From Acinetobacter higginsii (GTDB taxonomy: Bacteria > Pseudomonadota > Gammaproteobacteria > Pseudomonadales > Moraxellaceae), in assembly GCF_000369525.1 (NCBI RefSeq), contig NZ_KB850070.1:338808-402807 (forward strand): a stretch of DNA of 64,000 bases, read 5' to 3'. Made by a program: the position numbers and the translations under genes. The notes below the pieces were generated by a model that did not search any database, was not told the origin of the DNA, and saw nothing but the letters and a program-made list of their open reading frames with translations. Below, piece by piece: positions 18,871-30,154 of the stretch. Position 1 is the first letter of the stretch. Each line of letters opens with the position of its first letter.

Positions 18871-18883
18871 TCAACTTTCACAT

Positions 18884-19807
18884 TTAGGATGCTGACTCAG
18901 CCAGCGGAGCCGATACTTTAACCGTTTTCTTCTGCGCCATAATGATCCCCATCAGGATCATCAGACCACCAATGGTATGATAAATTGTCCAGTGCTCTGA
19001 CAACCATAAACTGGCAATAATCGCAGTGAATACCGGCATTAAATTCATGAAAATACTGGTCCGGTTTGGGCCAATCGCCTGTACGGCCACCATCCATAAT
19101 AACGGGGCAATCAGTGACGGGAACATCCCTGCATACAGCACACTTGCTGCATTTTCAGCATTAATTCCATCTAGGCCAAGCCAGAGTAAAAATGGGACGT
19201 GGTACAATAGCGCAAACGCAATTTGTACGTACAGGCTGGTCATCAATGGCAATTGTAGCTGCCATTTTTTCAAGAACACGCCATAAAACGCATAGAAACC
19301 AACAGCCAGTACCATCACTGCATCGCCCCAATGTCCACCCTGCTCAAACAAACTAGAAAGATGGCCTTGGCTCATGACATAGATCAAACCCGCAAAGGAC
19401 AAGAGGCTGCCAAAAATCGCAAAACGGTTTGGTGCATCTTTTAAAATGAAATAAGAGATAAAGATGGTAAAGATCGGGACAAAGGCATTCACAATGCCCA
19501 TATTGGTTGCTGTGGTATAGTGCGCTGCTGTATAAGAAAGACCTTGATATAACACCATCCCAAAGGCGCTCAACGCCGCTAATTTAGGAAGATACGGCGC
19601 AATTAAAGCACGTTGTTTCCATACTTTTGGCAACATAAACGGTGTCAAAATAATAAAGGCAACAAACCAACGATAAAAACTAATACTCACAGGCGAAATA
19701 TAGTCCGCCACATAGCGTGTCACGGCAATATTCAACGACCAAATCAAAACCGCAATCAAGGGCAAGACAAAAGCCCATTTTTGGTACTTACTTAACCGAC
19801 CCATCAT
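18884..19807 (-). CDS. EamA/DMT-family transporter
   Basis: A 307-residue inner-membrane protein with ten predicted helices in two EamA repeats (about 10-150 and 165-290), the drug/metabolite transporter superfamily organisation. The substrate cannot be told from sequence; relatives export amino acids or other metabolites. ATG at 19807 or 19804 is possible; GGTGAG precedes both. It is a single-gene unit with its own terminator, lying after an unrelated TetR gene on the same strand. Confidence 0.83.
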   Translation of the reverse strand: MMGRLSKYQKWAFVLPLIAVLIWSLNIAVTRYVADYISPVSISFYRWFVAFIILTPFMLPKVWKQRALIAPYLPKLAALSAFGMVLYQGLSYTAAHYTTATNMGIVNAFVPIFTIFISYFILKDAPNRFAIFGSLLSFAGLIYVMSQGHLSSLFEQGGHWGDAVMVLAVGFYAFYGVFLKKWQLQLPLMTSLYVQIAFALLYHVPFLLWLGLDGINAENAASVLYAGMFPSLIAPLLWMVAVQAIGPNRTSIFMNLMPVFTAIIASLWLSEHWTIYHTIGGLMILMGIIMAQKKTVKVSAPLAESAS

Positions 19808-19906
19808 TTTCTCACCCTATCTCAGCAATGAGAGTATTGTGAAAGATGTCCAAAATAATTGAAATATCGTATTTCAGACATTTATATCGCAGTCACGACA
19901 TGGGGT

Positions 19907-20572
19907 TTAGAACAACTCCCATCCGCGCATCGCGTGTTCAACCACCTTATGCAGTTGTTCAACAGTCGCCCCATCTCGTGCTTGAATCGTCAGCCCCTGC
20001 ACAACCGTTGCATAGAAGTCGGTCATTTCCTGTAAAGGCGCTGTTGCTGGCAAATCACCGTTGGCAACGCCCTGCTCTAACCGCTCAAATAGTTTTTGCT
20101 TGGTCTGCAAACGTTTTTCCAGAATATTGTGTTGCACTGCCTGTGCATTGTCCGAGCAGTTCATGGTCGCAACAACCAACATACAACCAGTTGGTTTATT
20201 GGGTTGAGCCAAACGTTTAACGTTGTCATATAAATAAAGCTCAAATGCAACTTTAGCGGTTTTGGCTTCTAAAAAAATAGGAACAATCGGACAAGCTTCA
20301 TGGGCCAAATAATAGTCGATGCATTTATAAAACAGACCCGCTTTATCACCAAAGCTACTATATAAGCTCGGTGCAGTCAGCTCTAGCGCTTGTGTTAAAT
20401 CGCTGATCGACGTGGCTTCGTAACCATGCTCCCAAAATAGCAACATGGCTTTTTCCAAAGCCTGCTGCTCGTCAAAACACTTTGGACGGCCACGCTTTTT
20501 TTTCAAGCTGTCATCACAGGGTGTTGGCAGAGGATCAGGTGCATTTGTCATAACAGTCACAGGTATTTTCAT
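19907..20572 (-). CDS. TetR-family regulator of the adjacent MFS genes
   Basis: A 221-residue TetR-type regulator. A GRPK-type basic arm (KKKRGRPKCFD) precedes the helix-turn-helix (about residues 35-80, including DLTQALELTAPSLYSSFGDK). A ligand-binding domain with Cys residues follows. The ATG at 20572 overlaps a predicted operator half-site; the ATG at 20551 is the main alternative. The frame extending to 20614 would start inside the divergent promoter and was rejected. It is divergent from the first of two related MFS genes, both preceded by the same operator-like sequence, so it probably represses itself and both transporters. Confidence 0.82.
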   Translation of the reverse strand: MKIPVTVMTNAPDPLPTPCDDSLKKKRGRPKCFDEQQALEKAMLLFWEHGYEATSISDLTQALELTAPSLYSSFGDKAGLFYKCIDYYLAHEACPIVPIFLEAKTAKVAFELYLYDNVKRLAQPNKPTGCMLVVATMNCSDNAQAVQHNILEKRLQTKQKLFERLEQGVANGDLPATAPLQEMTDFYATVVQGLTIQARDGATVEQLHKVVEHAMRGWELF

Positions 20573-20643
20573 AACGATCACTATCAAATTAATTGACGCA
20601 GCAACATTAATCAACTATTTTATTTTATATCGATCGTTATAAA
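20571..20643 (+). promoter_or_regulatory. Promoter-operator A of the first MFS gene
   Basis: TTGACG (20593-20598), 17-nt spacer and TATTTT (20616-20621) form a sigma70 promoter. An operator-like half-site ATAACGATCACTAT lies upstream (20571-20584) and an inverted counterpart, CGATCGTTATAAA (20631-20643), sits at the expected start of transcription. The half-sites AACGATC and GATCGTT are complementary. The same arrangement recurs before the second MFS gene. Confidence 0.65.
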
Positions 20644-20697
20644 AAATTACTACTTTTCAATTTTATTGTTATCTCACTAACAATAAAGGGAATTTTT

Positions 20698-21924
20698 ATG
20701 GAAAATCCATCTGCAACTGACCTCAGCTCACTGGAGTCAACTCCCTCACAAGGGAACTGGCTCGCATTGCTCTCTGTTACATTTAGTGCTTTTGCCTTGG
20801 TCACAGGTGAGTTTCTTGCGATTGGTGTACTCAATGATATCGCACGAGACTTTCAAGTCTCGGTTGGAACAGCAGGTCTAACCGTTTCATTGACCGCAAT
20901 CGTCGGTATGTTTGCTGCAGTGCTAATTCCAATTTCGGCGAAGACACTGGATCGACGAACTCTGTTACTGATGCTCACCTTGTTAATGATTGTTGCCAAT
21001 CTTCTCACAGCATTTGCGCCTAACTTTATCCTGCTATTAATCGGACGTATCATTCTGGGCCTTGCTGTTGGCGGATTCTGGGCCACTGCGGTTGCTTTAA
21101 GCGGTCGCCTTGCACCGCCTCATTTACCGATTGCCAAGGCAACGGCTTGGGTGGCCTTCGGAGTGACCTTGGCCAGTGTATTGGGTGTCCCGATGGGCAC
21201 ATGGTTGGCTCAGTATAATGGTTGGCAGACCTCTTTCACCGCAATTTCATTGATGGGCGTGTTACTGTTTATCTTCCAGTATCTGTATCTGCCTCAACTC
21301 AAACCCGCCTCTTCATTGCGTTGGAAAGAACTTCCGATCCTGTTGCAACATCCTGCAGCGCGTAAAGGTCTGATCATCTTTATTTTTATGGGCTTTGCAC
21401 ATTTTGCGGCTTATAGTTATTTTTCTGCCTTTTTTAAGCATCAGTTGGACTTCTCTGATGGTCTAATTAGTCGTTTACTGCTGGTCTATGGAATTGCAGG
21501 GATTTTTGGCAATATTTTTGCAGGCTATCTAGGTCAGAAGAATATCCGTTATACCTTTGCAGTCAGTGGTATCACCTTCTTCTTTGCCTTTCTGTGCTTA
21601 CCGCTGTCTGGAGCACATGTCGTCTCTGCAATCATCTTGACTGCTTTATGGGGCTTCGCTTATGGCATTATCCCAACCGCAGTCAACATCTGGATGTTTA
21701 CCCATGCGCCTGAAGCCGTTGAAAAAGGCATGCCAATGGTGACATTGACCTTTTTAATCTTGATTGCGCTGGGCAGTATGTTTGGCGGCATTATCGTTGA
21801 TTATTTTAATGGTACGGTCTTATTTTTCGCCATGCTGCCATTGGTCCTCTGCTCTTTGGTATTAATTTTTACACTGGCACGGGGCCTGAATAACCCTAAA
21901 ATCCATTATCAAAAGAACGGATAA
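20698..21924 (+). CDS. MFS transporter (DHA1-type), first paralogue
   Basis: A 408-residue major facilitator protein with twelve helices. It has the GEF-x-x-IGVL motif of the NepI/AraJ/YdhP group (about residues 40-50), LDRRTL after helix 2 and RLAPPHLPIAKATA before helix 5. Such proteins usually export drugs, sugars or nucleosides; the substrate is not deducible. The ATG follows AAAGGGAATTTTT. It is closely similar to the second MFS gene over the whole length (shared GRLAPPHLPIAKATA-type and ALWGFA-type stretches), pointing to a tandem duplication. Confidence 0.85.
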   Translation: MENPSATDLSSLESTPSQGNWLALLSVTFSAFALVTGEFLAIGVLNDIARDFQVSVGTAGLTVSLTAIVGMFAAVLIPISAKTLDRRTLLLMLTLLMIVANLLTAFAPNFILLLIGRIILGLAVGGFWATAVALSGRLAPPHLPIAKATAWVAFGVTLASVLGVPMGTWLAQYNGWQTSFTAISLMGVLLFIFQYLYLPQLKPASSLRWKELPILLQHPAARKGLIIFIFMGFAHFAAYSYFSAFFKHQLDFSDGLISRLLLVYGIAGIFGNIFAGYLGQKNIRYTFAVSGITFFFAFLCLPLSGAHVVSAIILTALWGFAYGIIPTAVNIWMFTHAPEAVEKGMPMVTLTFLILIALGSMFGGIIVDYFNGTVLFFAMLPLVLCSLVLIFTLARGLNNPKIHYQKNG

Positions 21925-22216
21925 AAGCAGAGATCATACTGAATCCCCCCTGCTTAGATATTTCTTCTATCCGCATCATGACTAGTCGCCTCTACACAAC
22001 CTGTTAAGGCGACTCTATTGATTCATTTCCATTTGCGCATAACTTTCCCAAGCTATGCATATTTATCATAAGCCTTACAAATATTTTTATAACGATCACT
22101 ATTAAATTAATTGACGCCCTTGAATTTATCTACTATTTTATTTTATAGCGATCGTTATAAAAACTTAATTTATTCTTAACCCTTTTGTCATCTTAATGAC
22201 AAATAAGGACATTCAC
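21925..22216. other. Intergenic region between MFS paralogues
   Basis: Contains an 8-bp stem AGTCGCCT (21984-21991) / AGGCGACT (22007-22014) that may end the first MFS transcript, although no T run follows. After it comes the second copy of the promoter-operator (22089-22163). Confidence 0.5.
22089..22163 (+). promoter_or_regulatory. Promoter-operator B of the second MFS gene
   Basis: A near copy of promoter-operator A. It has ATAACGATCACTAT upstream, TTGACG (22111-22116), a 17-nt spacer, TATTTT (22134-22139), then GCGATCGTTATAAAA. Spacing and both half-sites are preserved while the spacer sequence differs, which supports function rather than mere recent copying. Confidence 0.65.
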
Positions 22217-23431
22217 ATGGAACAATCCACTTCCTCAACTGCACGACCCATCGAAACCACGCAAGGCAGTTGGTATGCAATTTTAGCTGTTGCCATTGGT
22301 GCTTTTGCATTGGTGACCAGCGAATTCTTGCCAGTAGGCGTACTGAATAGTGTCGCGGCAGATTTAAATATTTCCGTCGGGACTGCAGGTTTAATCATTA
22401 CCTTACCTGGGGTGATGGCTGCAATTGCTGCACCACTATTACCTATTTGGGTCAAACAACTTGATCGTCGCTATGTATTGATCTTATTGACTGCAATTAT
22501 GGTCATAGCCAACACCATTACGGCATTTGCCGATAACTTCAATGTGTTATTACTCAGCCGTCTAGTACTCGGAATTTCAATTGGTGGTTTCTGGGCAACC
22601 GCAATCGCGCTCAGTGGTAAGCTTGCACCACCCCATTTACCTATCGCCAAAGCCACTGCAATTGTGATGGCTGGTGTTACTTTTGCCACTGTCCTAGGCG
22701 TTCCAATCGGAACATGGCTGAGTGAGTTCTATGGTTGGCGAAGTGCTTTTGGCATTACTGCGGTGATTGGACTACTGGTTTTGGTTCTACAAGTGATTTT
22801 CTTACCAAAACTGAAACCTGAGTCTGCTATTCATTTACGCGACCTACCTGCATTATTGCGTACCCCCAAAGCACGTAGCGGCATGTTAATCGTGTTACTG
22901 ATTGGTCTTGCTCACTTCTGTGCCTATAGCTACTTGGCACCCTTCTTTAAAAATATTGCAGGTTTTAACGGCACCACCATTAGCTCATTGCTTCTGCTTT
23001 ATGGTATTGCAGGTATTTTTGGTAATGCCTTTGCAGGCTATAGTGGCAATTTAAATGTGCGCTATACCCTTGCCTTTGTCGGGATCTGTTTTGCAATCGT
23101 CTTCTTTGGCTTTCCAATCTTTGCAGTTCATGAGTTTGGTGCGATTGTACTGACCGCCTTATGGGGTTTTGCTTTCGGTGCTTTCCCGACCTCAGCCAAT
23201 ATCTGGATGTTTGTGCATGCCCCTCATGCAGTGGAAAAAGGGATGCCTCTGTTCGTGGGCATGTTCCAAGTCATGATTGCCATAGGTTCACTGCTCGGTG
23301 GTTATGTGGTTGATCATTTCAATGAAAATATCTTAATTTATGGTGTAATTAGTTTTGTTGCCTTAGCTTTGATTAGTATTTTTACTTTAGCCAAAGGTCT
23401 AAACAATCCTAAAGTAACTTACGAAAACTAA
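22217..23431 (+). CDS. MFS transporter (DHA1-type), second paralogue
   Basis: A 404-residue major facilitator protein with twelve helices, a paralogue of the preceding MFS protein. It shares the SEFLPVGVL, LDRRYVL, GKLAPPHLPIAKATA and ALWGFAFGAFPTSANIWMF stretches. The ATG at 22217 has AAGGA eight bases upstream; the longer frame was rejected. The gene is followed after 14 bp by an AraC-type regulator of the kind paired with NimT-like exporters, so it may be under two regulators. The substrate is unknown. Confidence 0.85.
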   Translation: MEQSTSSTARPIETTQGSWYAILAVAIGAFALVTSEFLPVGVLNSVAADLNISVGTAGLIITLPGVMAAIAAPLLPIWVKQLDRRYVLILLTAIMVIANTITAFADNFNVLLLSRLVLGISIGGFWATAIALSGKLAPPHLPIAKATAIVMAGVTFATVLGVPIGTWLSEFYGWRSAFGITAVIGLLVLVLQVIFLPKLKPESAIHLRDLPALLRTPKARSGMLIVLLIGLAHFCAYSYLAPFFKNIAGFNGTTISSLLLLYGIAGIFGNAFAGYSGNLNVRYTLAFVGICFAIVFFGFPIFAVHEFGAIVLTALWGFAFGAFPTSANIWMFVHAPHAVEKGMPLFVGMFQVMIAIGSLLGGYVVDHFNENILIYGVISFVALALISIFTLAKGLNNPKVTYEN

Positions 23432-23445
23432 AATGAGCCCCTTAA

Positions 23446-24219
23446 ATGAAGCATGATGTTGCTGAACAATTTCCCTTTTTACATGGTATAGAAGTGCATG
23501 AATTTCTATATCAAAAAGACGATATTGTCACACCTCATTCTTCACTTTGGGGTGATTTCAATTTCAGTTTGAATGGGACTTTAGAATTTGATATTGAAGG
23601 TCAATACTACCTATCACCACCGAGTTATGGATTGTGGTTACCCTCACGCACCGAACATCAATCACTCCCTGTTGAACATGAAATTCATTATATTTGTATC
23701 CGCCTGCATCCGAAGTTTGGCGATTTCTTAGGAAATACTTGTCGTTGTTTTAGTATTGAGCCTTTCTTTCGGGCATTGGTACTGCAAATCTTAGAGCAAC
23801 AAAAACAAGCTGCTCCCCCTGAATATCTCGAACACCTGCTACAAGTGCTGTTCGATCAGCTCAAACAAGCACCTGCTTATTCACATTACTTACCGCAAAG
23901 TAGCCATCCCATTTTATCGCCAATCTTAGAGAAGCTGTCTGATCCTGAGTTATTTAATAGCAGTTTACAGCAGGTATTACAGAACTTTACAGTGAGCGAG
24001 CGGCATGTGCTTCGTCTGAGCCAGCAAGAGTTACAGCTGTCGCTATCAGAATGGCGCAATCGCGCCAAGATTATTTTTGCCATTAACCAAATTCGCCAAG
24101 GAATGACCATTAAACAGTTGGCCTTTGCTTTAGGCTATCACCACAGTTCCAGTTTTATTGAGTTCTTTAAGCGCTATACGGGACAGACCCCCATTCAACT
24201 TAAAAATGCCTCCCTCTAA
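23446..24219 (+). CDS. AraC-family transcriptional regulator (NimR-like)
   Basis: A 257-residue regulator: N-terminal cupin-like sensing domain (about 15-140) and C-terminal AraC helix-turn-helix pair (about 160-255, ending TIKQLAFALGYHHSSSFIEFF...RYTGQTPIQLK). The organisation matches NimR, which controls a neighbouring MFS exporter. It lies 14 bp after the second MFS gene and is probably co-transcribed with it. The ligand is unknown. Confidence 0.82.
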   Translation: MKHDVAEQFPFLHGIEVHEFLYQKDDIVTPHSSLWGDFNFSLNGTLEFDIEGQYYLSPPSYGLWLPSRTEHQSLPVEHEIHYICIRLHPKFGDFLGNTCRCFSIEPFFRALVLQILEQQKQAAPPEYLEHLLQVLFDQLKQAPAYSHYLPQSSHPILSPILEKLSDPELFNSSLQQVLQNFTVSERHVLRLSQQELQLSLSEWRNRAKIIFAINQIRQGMTIKQLAFALGYHHSSSFIEFFKRYTGQTPIQLKNASL

Positions 24220-24337
24220 AATAAAGGCTTGGTTTTTCTGATTATTTGTATGGATTCATATCAAGAGCATTGCACTCTGTAGCAATAGCAGTTAAAACAA
24301 ACGGGTATTGTCACAACAACAAATTAGGACGTATTCC

Positions 24338-24883
24338 ATGAGCCAATCGGTTTATCACATTCCAGTTAAGGACATCAAAGGTCAAGAAGTCGATCTAGAT
24401 CAATATCAAGGCAAAGTGCTGTTGATCGTTAACGTAGCATCAAAATGTGGTTTAACACCGCAATATGAAGGTTTGGAAAAACTGTATCAAGCCAAAAAAG
24501 ATCAAGGTTTAGAAATTCTTGGTTTTCCTGCAAATAACTTCTTAGAACAAGAACCGGGATCAAATGATGAAATCCAGCAGTTCTGCTCACTGAACTATGA
24601 CGTACACTTCCCGCTTTTCGCAAAAATCTCTGTTGCGGGTGAGGATAAACATGCTTTATATCAAACCCTGACCCAAGCGATTCCAGAGCGTCAAGGCGAA
24701 GGTCCATGGTGGAAAGACTTAGTCGATTATGGTTTAACGCCAAATAACCCACCAGAAGTGTTATGGAATTTTGAAAAATTCTTAGTGAATAAGAATGGTG
24801 AAATTGTTGCTCGTTTTGCACCAGATATTACTGCGGATGACGAGCGTATTGTCAGCGCAATTGAAGCAGAATTAGCGAAATAA
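24338..24883 (+). CDS. Glutathione peroxidase family protein (BtuE-like)
   Basis: A 181-residue thiol peroxidase that reduces hydrogen peroxide or lipid hydroperoxides. The active tetrad is visible: C37 in VASKCGLT, Q71 in FLEQEPGS, W143 and N144 in VLWNF. The Cys of the usual FPCNQF motif is replaced (FPANNF), so the resolving Cys, if any, lies elsewhere, for example C83. The start at 24338 is set by AGGA nine bases upstream. It is a monocistronic gene with its own hairpin. Confidence 0.9.
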   Translation: MSQSVYHIPVKDIKGQEVDLDQYQGKVLLIVNVASKCGLTPQYEGLEKLYQAKKDQGLEILGFPANNFLEQEPGSNDEIQQFCSLNYDVHFPLFAKISVAGEDKHALYQTLTQAIPERQGEGPWWKDLVDYGLTPNNPPEVLWNFEKFLVNKNGEIVARFAPDITADDERIVSAIEAELAK

Positions 24884-24896
24884 TTTTTAGAAATAA

Positions 24897-24929
24897 ATAG
24901 AAAAGAGCATTTAATCTGCTCTTTTCTAT
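24897..24929 (+). terminator. Terminator of the glutathione peroxidase gene
   Basis: A 13-bp stem ATAGAAAAGAGCA (24897-24909) / TGCTCTTTTCTAT (24917-24929), with the T run inside the 3' arm. Confidence 0.65.
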
Positions 24930-25055
24930 TCAAAACCTAGAAAGTCCTTCATCTCTCTGTTTTCATCAAACTGTTGCTGAATTGCAAAAATCACTTCTTT
25001 CTCCACACTTTCTCATTATAGTGACCATCTTCTTATAATCTGGTGTCGTTCAGCC

Positions 25056-25652
25056 ATGATGGAAAATCTATCTCTCAAAGCCATTCTCTCTGTATCTACA
25101 CTTGCGGTGGCATTAACGCTCACTGGCTGTGACCAAGCTCCCCAAGATAATGAGCAAGCTGAACAAACAACTAAGTTTGAACAGGCAGACACAGCTTCTG
25201 AAAATGAAGAAAGTGCAACAACAGTCACTCAAGACCCCCAACCCTTAAGTCGTGGCAATATGTTGAACATCGCCCGTGATATTGCCAAGTTGCAAATCGA
25301 GACTGATGACTACGTCACGCTGCTTAAGCAATCACAAAGCAATCTTGAACAAGCGATTCAAGATAAAAATGTGCAGAGCCTGCAACAGACAACAGGTACT
25401 TTAAGCCAAGAATTGAATGGTTTACATGATGCCTTGCTGGCACTCAATTTAAAAAGTACGGAAGTGGATCAAATTCGCCAAAGCTTATTGAGTGCAAATC
25501 AACAATTACTGAATATGCCGCTATTGCATGGTCAAACCGATCTTTCAAAAATTGATTTCGCCAAGATAGAAAAGCAGTTGAATACGATTCAAATGGATAT
25601 GGTAAAACTGGCAACATTGGTCTTAGGAAATAAAGACGAGTCAAATACTTAA
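25056..25652 (+). CDS. Hypothetical lipoprotein
   Basis: A 198-residue protein with a lipoprotein signal peptide and lipobox LTGC (acylated Cys near residue 25). An acidic, Gln- and Glu-rich linker follows (about 26-70), then a helical region with heptad-like Leu and Ile (about 80-195). I do not recognise a family. It should be anchored in the inner or outer membrane facing the periplasm. The start has only a weak ribosome-binding site. It shares a terminator with the convergent ATP synthase operon. Confidence 0.7.
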   Translation: MMENLSLKAILSVSTLAVALTLTGCDQAPQDNEQAEQTTKFEQADTASENEESATTVTQDPQPLSRGNMLNIARDIAKLQIETDDYVTLLKQSQSNLEQAIQDKNVQSLQQTTGTLSQELNGLHDALLALNLKSTEVDQIRQSLLSANQQLLNMPLLHGQTDLSKIDFAKIEKQLNTIQMDMVKLATLVLGNKDESNT

Positions 25653-25698
25653 AAGCATCGATTGTTTAACTTCAAATTCAGGTTTCAAAATACATGAG

Positions 25699-25734
25699 AC
25701 ATAAAAAAGCCACCTTACGGTGGCTTTTTTATGT
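25699..25734. terminator. Bidirectional terminator at the end of the atp operon
   Basis: A 16-bp stem ACATAAAAAAGCCACC / GGTGGCTTTTTTATGT with loop TTAC, between the lipoprotein gene and atpC. It is strong in both directions. Confidence 0.93.
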
Positions 25735-25746
25735 CAAACCTGCAAA

Positions 25747-26166
25747 TTACAATGCGCGGTTTTTTATCTTACGAATCGTTTCGAGCTGACCTGCAATCTC
25801 AGATAGAGATGCGAGTGCAGCAGCAGAGTCTAAGTCACTCTTTTGATTTGCTAGCAATGCTTCAGCTTGTTTACGAGCATCTAAAATTGCAGCTTCATCT
25901 AAATTGTCAGCACGAACTGCAGTATCTGCAAGTACGGTAACAACATGAGGTTGAACTTCTAACACACCGCCAGATACATAAACGATTTCTTCTGTACCAT
26001 TTTCCAACTGAACACGAATCGGGCCCGGTTGGAGTAAAGTTACGAGTGGTGCATGCCCTGGTAAAATACCAAGTTCACCGCCCGCACCTTTTGCGATTAA
26101 CATCGTAACTTGTCCAGAGTAAATTGACTCTTTAACACTTACGACATCACATTGCATAGTCGCCAT
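25747..26166 (-). CDS. atpC: ATP synthase epsilon subunit
   Basis: A 139-residue F1 subunit: N-terminal beta-sandwich (about 1-85, with ILPGHAPLVTLLQPG) and C-terminal helical hairpin that can inhibit ATP hydrolysis. Last gene of the atp operon, 17 bp after atpD, with AAGGAG before its ATG. Confidence 0.97.
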   Translation of the reverse strand: MATMQCDVVSVKESIYSGQVTMLIAKGAGGELGILPGHAPLVTLLQPGPIRVQLENGTEEIVYVSGGVLEVQPHVVTVLADTAVRADNLDEAAILDARKQAEALLANQKSDLDSAAALASLSEIAGQLETIRKIKNRAL

Positions 26167-26183
26167 GAGATGATCTCCTTAAA

Positions 26184-27593
<1,410 letters not shown>

Positions 27594-27608
27594 TCAAACT
27601 TAATAATG

Positions 27609-28478
27609 TTAAACGGCAGCGGCACCGCCAACGATCTCAGAAATTTCCTGAGTAATCGCGGCTTGACGCAGCTTGTTGTAAATGAGTTGTAGGTCTTTAA
27701 TCAATTGTCCTGCGTTGTCTGTCGCTGCTTTCATCGCGACCATACGAGCTGACTGCTCACATGCAACGTTTTCAATTACACCTTGATAAACCATAGACTC
27801 GATATAGCGAACCAACAAACCATTTAACAATTCTTCTGCTTCTGGTTCGTAGAGATAGTCCCAACCATAAGTACGGTTGAGGTCATCGCTTTCTTCTGCC
27901 GGTGCTAAAGGAACAAGTTGTTCAACTTTAGGCTGCTGAGTCATTGCATTGACGAAGCCATTTGATACGAGGTAGATACGATCTAATTCGCCCTTATCAA
28001 ATGCATCAAGCATAACTTGTACTGAGCCAGTTAACTGTTCCAAACTCGGCGCATCACCAAGTTGGGTCGTTGCACCAAGCACTTTACCGCCGTAATTCTT
28101 AAAAAACGAAACCGCTTTTTGACCAATCAAAGCAAATTCAACTTCAATTGACTGCTCTTGCTGTGCTTTGACATGCTGCACAACTTTCTTGAACAAGTTA
28201 ATGTTCAAGCCACCTGCCAAGCCACGATCTGAAGACACCACAATATAGCCAACGCGCTTAACTGGGCGTTCAACCATATAACGGTGTTTGTATTCAGGGT
28301 TTGCTTGGACTAAGTGAGCAATTACACGGCGCATATTATCGGCATACGGACGGCCCTGAGCCATGCGCTCTTGCGCACGACGCATTTTCGAAGCAGCTAC
28401 CATTTGCATCGCGCGAGTAATCTTTTGCGTGCTCTTGATACTAGCTACTTTGGCGCGAATTTCTTTTAAATTTGCCAT
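27609..28478 (-). CDS. atpG: ATP synthase gamma subunit
   Basis: A 289-residue central rotor-shaft subunit. N-terminal helix ([20 protein letters not shown]) and the C-terminal conserved helix ([12 protein letters not shown]...[19 protein letters not shown]) are typical. It lies 89 bp after atpA and 30 bp before atpD in the operon. Confidence 0.97.
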   Translation of the reverse strand: MANLKEIRAKVASIKSTQKITRAMQMVAASKMRRAQERMAQGRPYADNMRRVIAHLVQANPEYKHRYMVERPVKRVGYIVVSSDRGLAGGLNINLFKKVVQHVKAQQEQSIEVEFALIGQKAVSFFKNYGGKVLGATTQLGDAPSLEQLTGSVQVMLDAFDKGELDRIYLVSNGFVNAMTQQPKVEQLVPLAPAEESDDLNRTYGWDYLYEPEAEELLNGLLVRYIESMVYQGVIENVACEQSARMVAMKAATDNAGQLIKDLQLIYNKLRQAAITQEISEIVGGAAAV

Positions 28479-28567
28479 ACGCTTAACCTAGTATTCGAAA
28501 GCTCTTGCGAGCTTCCGAAGGTTGATCCGTGAACCAAACTTAACTAAAGTTTTAGCTATTGCTAAAA

Positions 28568-30112
28568 TTAGTAAGTTTGAGTCGCTTTGAAGCTCTCAAT
28601 ACCTGCTTTGAATGCTGCTTCGATGTCTTTGTTGTAATCACCAGTTTCATCGATCTGTTGCATTAACGCAGCATGTTCAGAACGGAAGTAAGAGATTAAC
28701 GCAGCATCAAAGTCTACGATTTTCTTCACTTCTACGTCAGCCATGTAGCCTTCGTTAGATGCATATACAGAAACAGCTTGGTCAGCAATTGAGTATGGAG
28801 CATATTGTTTTTGCTTCATTAACTCAGTTACACGTTGACCATGCTCAAGTTGCTTACGCGTTGCTTCATCAAGATCAGAAGCAAACTGAGCAAACGCAGC
28901 CAATTCACGGTATTGCGCTAGAGCGGTACGGATACCACCAGACAATTTTTTGATGATCTTCGTTTGAGCAGAACCACCAACACGAGATACCGAGATACCC
29001 GCGTTCACAGCAGGACGAATACCTGCGTTGAATAATGATGTTTCTAAGAAGATCTGACCGTCAGTAATCGAAATTACGTTGGTTGGTACGAATGCAGATA
29101 CGTCACCAGCTTGAGTTTCAATGATCGGTAACGCAGTTAAAGAACCAGTTTGACCAGTTACTGCACCGTTCGTGAATTTCTCAACATAATCAGCTGAAAC
29201 GCGCGAAGCACGTTCAAGAAGACGCGAGTGAAGATAGAATACGTCACCTGGATACGCTTCACGACCTGGTGGACGACGTAAAAGTAATGAAATTTGACGG
29301 TAAGCAACAGCTTGCTTAGACAAATCATCATAAATAATTAACGCATCTTCACCACGATCACGGAAGTATTCGCCCATTGTACAGCCTGAGTACGGAGCTA
29401 AATACTGCATTGCTGCAGGATCAGCGGCCGCAGCTGCGACAACAGTTGTATACGCCATAGCGCCAGTTTCTTCTAGCTTACGTACCACGTTTGCAATTGT
29501 TGATTGTTTTTGACCAATCGCAACGTATACACATTTAATGCCAGAATTTTTCTGAGCGATGATCGCATCGATCGCCATTGCTGTTTTACCAGTTTGACGG
29601 TCACCAATAATCAACTCACGCTGACCACGACCTACAGGGATCATGGTATCAACTGATTTATAACCAGTTTGAACAGGTTCGTCGACAGACTGACGCCAAA
29701 TTACACCTGGTGCTACTTTTTCAACAGCATCAGTTAATTTTGCATCAATTGGGCCTTTACCATCAATTGGATTACCCAAAGCGTCTACGACACGGCCAAG
29801 AAGTTCAGGACCAACCGGAACTTCTAATACACGACCTGTGCAACGAGCTTTTTGACCTTCTTGCAGGCTTAGGTAGTTACCTAAAACAACGGCACCCACT
29901 GAATCCTGTTCTAGGTTCAGTGCCATACCAAATAAGCCGCCGTCGAATTCGATCATTTCACCGTACATTGCATCTGCAAGACCGTGAATGCGCACGATAC
30001 CGTCAGATACCATGACGATGGTACCTTCATTCTTCGCGGTCGCGCTGGTGTCCAGATCGCCGATACGCTGTTTAATGAGCGCACTGATCTCGGATGGATT
30101 CAGTTGTTGCAT
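28568..30112 (-). CDS. atpA: ATP synthase alpha subunit
   Basis: A 514-residue non-catalytic nucleotide-binding F1 subunit. P-loop GDRQTGKTA (about 170-178) and the signature [17 protein letters not shown] are present. The start is the ATG at 30112 with GAGGA eight bases upstream; a TTG 15 nt further up was rejected. Normal length for the family. Confidence 0.98.
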   Translation of the reverse strand: MQQLNPSEISALIKQRIGDLDTSATAKNEGTIVMVSDGIVRIHGLADAMYGEMIEFDGGLFGMALNLEQDSVGAVVLGNYLSLQEGQKARCTGRVLEVPVGPELLGRVVDALGNPIDGKGPIDAKLTDAVEKVAPGVIWRQSVDEPVQTGYKSVDTMIPVGRGQRELIIGDRQTGKTAMAIDAIIAQKNSGIKCVYVAIGQKQSTIANVVRKLEETGAMAYTTVVAAAAADPAAMQYLAPYSGCTMGEYFRDRGEDALIIYDDLSKQAVAYRQISLLLRRPPGREAYPGDVFYLHSRLLERASRVSADYVEKFTNGAVTGQTGSLTALPIIETQAGDVSAFVPTNVISITDGQIFLETSLFNAGIRPAVNAGISVSRVGGSAQTKIIKKLSGGIRTALAQYRELAAFAQFASDLDEATRKQLEHGQRVTELMKQKQYAPYSIADQAVSVYASNEGYMADVEVKKIVDFDAALISYFRSEHAALMQQIDETGDYNKDIEAAFKAGIESFKATQTY

Positions 30113-30154
30113 TGCGCTATTCCTCAATCTTTTTTAAGTTCAGTCTTTTTGCTA

